Source of the DNA: Planctomycetota bacterium
GTDB lineage: Bacteria > Planctomycetota > UBA1135
Length of the DNA: 64,000 nucleotides
NCBI GenBank assembly: GCA_021776795.1
Contig: JAJFFC010000017.1
Span: 62,001 to 126,000, forward strand
Direction: 5' to 3'
Below the pieces are notes generated by a model. The model was not told the DNA's origin. It saw nothing but the letters and a program-made list of their open reading frames with translations, and did not search any database. The position numbers were made by a program, and so were the translations under genes. Positions 62,303-64,000 of the stretch are shown one piece after another; position 1 is the stretch's first letter, and every line of letters begins with the position of its first letter.

Positions 62303-62308
62303 AGTGTA
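62303..62308 (-). promoter_or_regulatory. Candidate -10 box (TACACT) for the EEP-family gene
   Basis: TACACT on the minus strand, 6 bases before ATG 62296, placed just after the groL terminator. Confidence 0.4.
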
Positions 62309-62312
62309 GACG

Positions 62313-62352
62313 AAACAGGGTCCGCACCTCTTGCGAGATGCGGACCCTGTTT
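62313..62352 (-). terminator. Terminator after groL
   Basis: A perfect 14-base stem, AAACAGGGTCCGCA with TGCGGACCCTGTTT, around a 12-base loop, 18 bases after the groL stop. The T run on the minus strand is short (TTT within the stem end), but the stem is strong. Confidence 0.8.
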
Positions 62353-62370
62353 TTGAGGTTGCTTAGTCGA

Positions 62371-64000
62371 CTAGAAGCCGCCCATGCCACCCATACCGCC
62401 CATGCCACCCATGGGGTCGCCGCCGCCACCAGCAGGCATGGCCGGAGCCTTCTGCGGGATTTCGGAAACGATGGCTTCGGTGGTGAGGAGCAGGGTGCTA
62501 ACCGAGCTTGCGTTCTGCAAGGTGGCGCGCACAACCTTGACCGGATCAATGATGCCGGCCTTAAGCATGTCGACGTACTCGCCAGAAGCGGCGTTGTAAC
62601 CGAAGGAGAAGCTCTTGTTGTTGAGCACCTTGTCGACCACGATGCTGCCATCGACACCGGCGTTGTGAGCAATCTGACGAATCGGAGATTCCAGAGCACG
62701 CTTGATGATGTCGGCGCCGGCGCGTTGGTCGCCGCTCAACTCGAGCTTGGCGATGACGGCTTGGGCACGCAAGAGGGAAGTACCGCCACCAGGCAAGATG
62801 CCTTCTTCGGCAGCCGCGCGCACCGAGGCGAGCGCGTCGTCGACACGGTCCTTCTTCTCTTTCATCTCGGCTTCGGTTGCGGCGCCCACGTTGAGCACGG
62901 CAACTCCGCCGGCCAACTTGGCGAGACGCTCCATCAGCTTCTCTTGATCGTAGTCGCTCGAAGTGCGTTCGATCTCGGCGCGGATTTGCTCCATGCGATC
63001 CTTGATCTCTTTCTTCTTGCCAGCGCCTTCGACGATGGTGGTGCTGTCCTTGGTGACCACGACGCGCTTGGCGCGACCGAGCTGGTCGATAGAAGCGGAC
63101 TCAAGCTTGAGGCCGAGGTCTTCCATCAGGGCAACGCCGCCAGTCAACACAGCGATGTCTTCGATCATGGCCTTGCGGCGATCGCCGAAGCCAGGAGCCT
63201 TGACGGCCACGCATTTGAAGATGCCACGCAGCTTGTTCACGACCAAGGTCGCGAGTGCTTCGCCTTCAACATCTTCGGCGATGATCACCAAAGGCTTGCC
63301 GGACTGAGCCACGGCTTCAAGAACCGGCAGCATGTCGCGCACATTCGAAATCTTCTTCTCGAAGATCAAGATGTAAGGATCTTCAAACTCGGCTTCCATC
63401 TTCTCCATGTTGGTGGAGAAGTGTGGCGAGAGATAACCCTTGTCGAACTGCATGCCTTCGACCCAATCAATCTCGGTTTCGAGCGAACGGCCTTCTTCGA
63501 CAGTGATGACACCGTCTTTACCGACCTTCTCGAAAGCCTCGGCGAGCTTGGCGCCGATCTCTGGGTCGTTGTTGGCGGCGATGGTCGCCACCTGCTCGAT
63601 TTCCTGCGAACCCTTCACTGGCTTCGACTTCTTCTGCAAGAACTCGACCACAGCTTCGACCGCAGCTTCCATGCCGCGCTTGAGCTCGACGGGGTTGGCG
63701 CCAGCGGCGACATTGCGCAGGCCTTCTTCAAAGATGGCTTCGGCAAGGACGGTGGCGGAAGTGGTGCCGTCGCCAGCGATGTCGCTGGTTTTGGCCGAGA
63801 CCTGGCGCACGAGTTGCGCGCCGATGTTCTCGTAGGCGTCTTCGAGTTCAATCTCGCGCGCCACCGAAACACCATCTTTGGTGACGGTCGGTGTGCCGAA
63901 GCTCTTCTCGATGATGACGTTGCGACCGCGCGGGCCGAGGGTGACCTTGACCGCAGCGGCGAGTTTTTTCACTCCAGCGCGGATGGCCTCGCGGGCCTCC
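62371..64000 (-). CDS. groL: Chaperonin GroEL (60 kDa), 5' partial
   Basis: About 543 residues of GroEL are visible; the frame stays open to the right window edge ([28 protein letters not shown]), so the first residues lie outside. ATP-binding [15 protein letters not shown] and the C-terminal GGMGG repeat tail (ending MGGMGGF) are present. No groES is visible here; it may lie beyond the edge. GroEL forms the ATP-driven folding cage. Confidence 0.97.
   Translation of the reverse strand, partial: EAREAIRAGVKKLAAAVKVTLGPRGRNVIIEKSFGTPTVTKDGVSVAREIELEDAYENIGAQLVRQVSAKTSDIAGDGTTSATVLAEAIFEEGLRNVAAGANPVELKRGMEAAVEAVVEFLQKKSKPVKGSQEIEQVATIAANNDPEIGAKLAEAFEKVGKDGVITVEEGRSLETEIDWVEGMQFDKGYLSPHFSTNMEKMEAEFEDPYILIFEKKISNVRDMLPVLEAVAQSGKPLVIIAEDVEGEALATLVVNKLRGIFKCVAVKAPGFGDRRKAMIEDIAVLTGGVALMEDLGLKLESASIDQLGRAKRVVVTKDSTTIVEGAGKKKEIKDRMEQIRAEIERTSSDYDQEKLMERLAKLAGGVAVLNVGAATEAEMKEKKDRVDDALASVRAAAEEGILPGGGTSLLRAQAVIAKLELSGDQRAGADIIKRALESPIRQIAHNAGVDGSIVVDKVLNNKSFSFGYNAASGEYVDMLKAGIIDPVKVVRATLQNASSVSTLLLTTEAIVSEIPQKAPAMPAGGGGDPMGGMGGMGGMGGF

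Overview
The window looks like a stretch of a Planctomycetota chromosome (moderately GC-rich, dense, few gaps). The evidence is a PVC-type beta-propeller/cytochrome c/ThuA fusion protein, two sulfatase-superfamily genes, an ECF sigma factor next to a Ser/Thr kinase with a zinc ribbon, Tat-exported Gfo/Idh/MocA oxidoreductase, PD40-repeat secreted proteins with a shared C-terminal domain, and Omp85/TamB outer-membrane assembly genes. No phage, IS transposase or CRISPR array was seen. No stretch over 300 bases lacks a gene; the longest gap is 51722-51981.

Layout. 1-6954: a tightly overlapped haem operon, hemB (5' end outside the window), hemL, hemE, hemN, hemH, hemY. 7048-12470: a 1376-residue secreted multidomain protein and a Tat-exported oxidoreductase, probably for carbohydrate breakdown. 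12480-15378: a membrane sulfatase-like hydrolase and a GNAT protein, divergent with overlapping 5' ends. 15463-16401: a secreted thioredoxin-like protein with an in-frame TGA in a U-G-P-C motif, best read as a selenoprotein. 16546-18878: ECF sigma factor and kinase, the kinase apparently frameshifted before its membrane part. 18875-25421: WD40-like protein, two tandem PD40 paralogues and a lipoprotein sulfatase. 25450-31229: BamA/TamA-like and TamB-like outer-membrane module. 31387-33701: RimK-type ligase fused to an RCK_C-like domain, with an M14/aspartoacylase partner. 33694-35423: a third PD40 paralogue in an AT-richer segment bounded by a perfect 31-bp direct repeat and broken at a T10 tract.

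35397-39652: ABC exporter and ClpB. 39746-43176: DUF456-like membrane protein and three secreted proteins in tandem. 43173-51721: glycosyltransferase, pdxJ, rsmD, nagA, SprT-like protease, manA-like isomerase, pseudouridine synthase, HD phosphohydrolase and an unknown secreted protein. 51982-64000: aminotransferase, membrane-anchored unknown, GST, trhO, ATP-grasp ligase, methyltransferase, tRNA-Leu(GAG), cysteine synthase, DNA-methyltransferase-like protein, SEL1 lipoprotein, EEP-family hydrolase and groL (5' end outside the window).

The main points for follow-up are the UGPC selenoprotein, the one-gene insertion that split a convergent pair at its overlapping stop codons, and a recurrent TANNNT box 6-9 bases before start codons that suggests widespread leaderless transcription.
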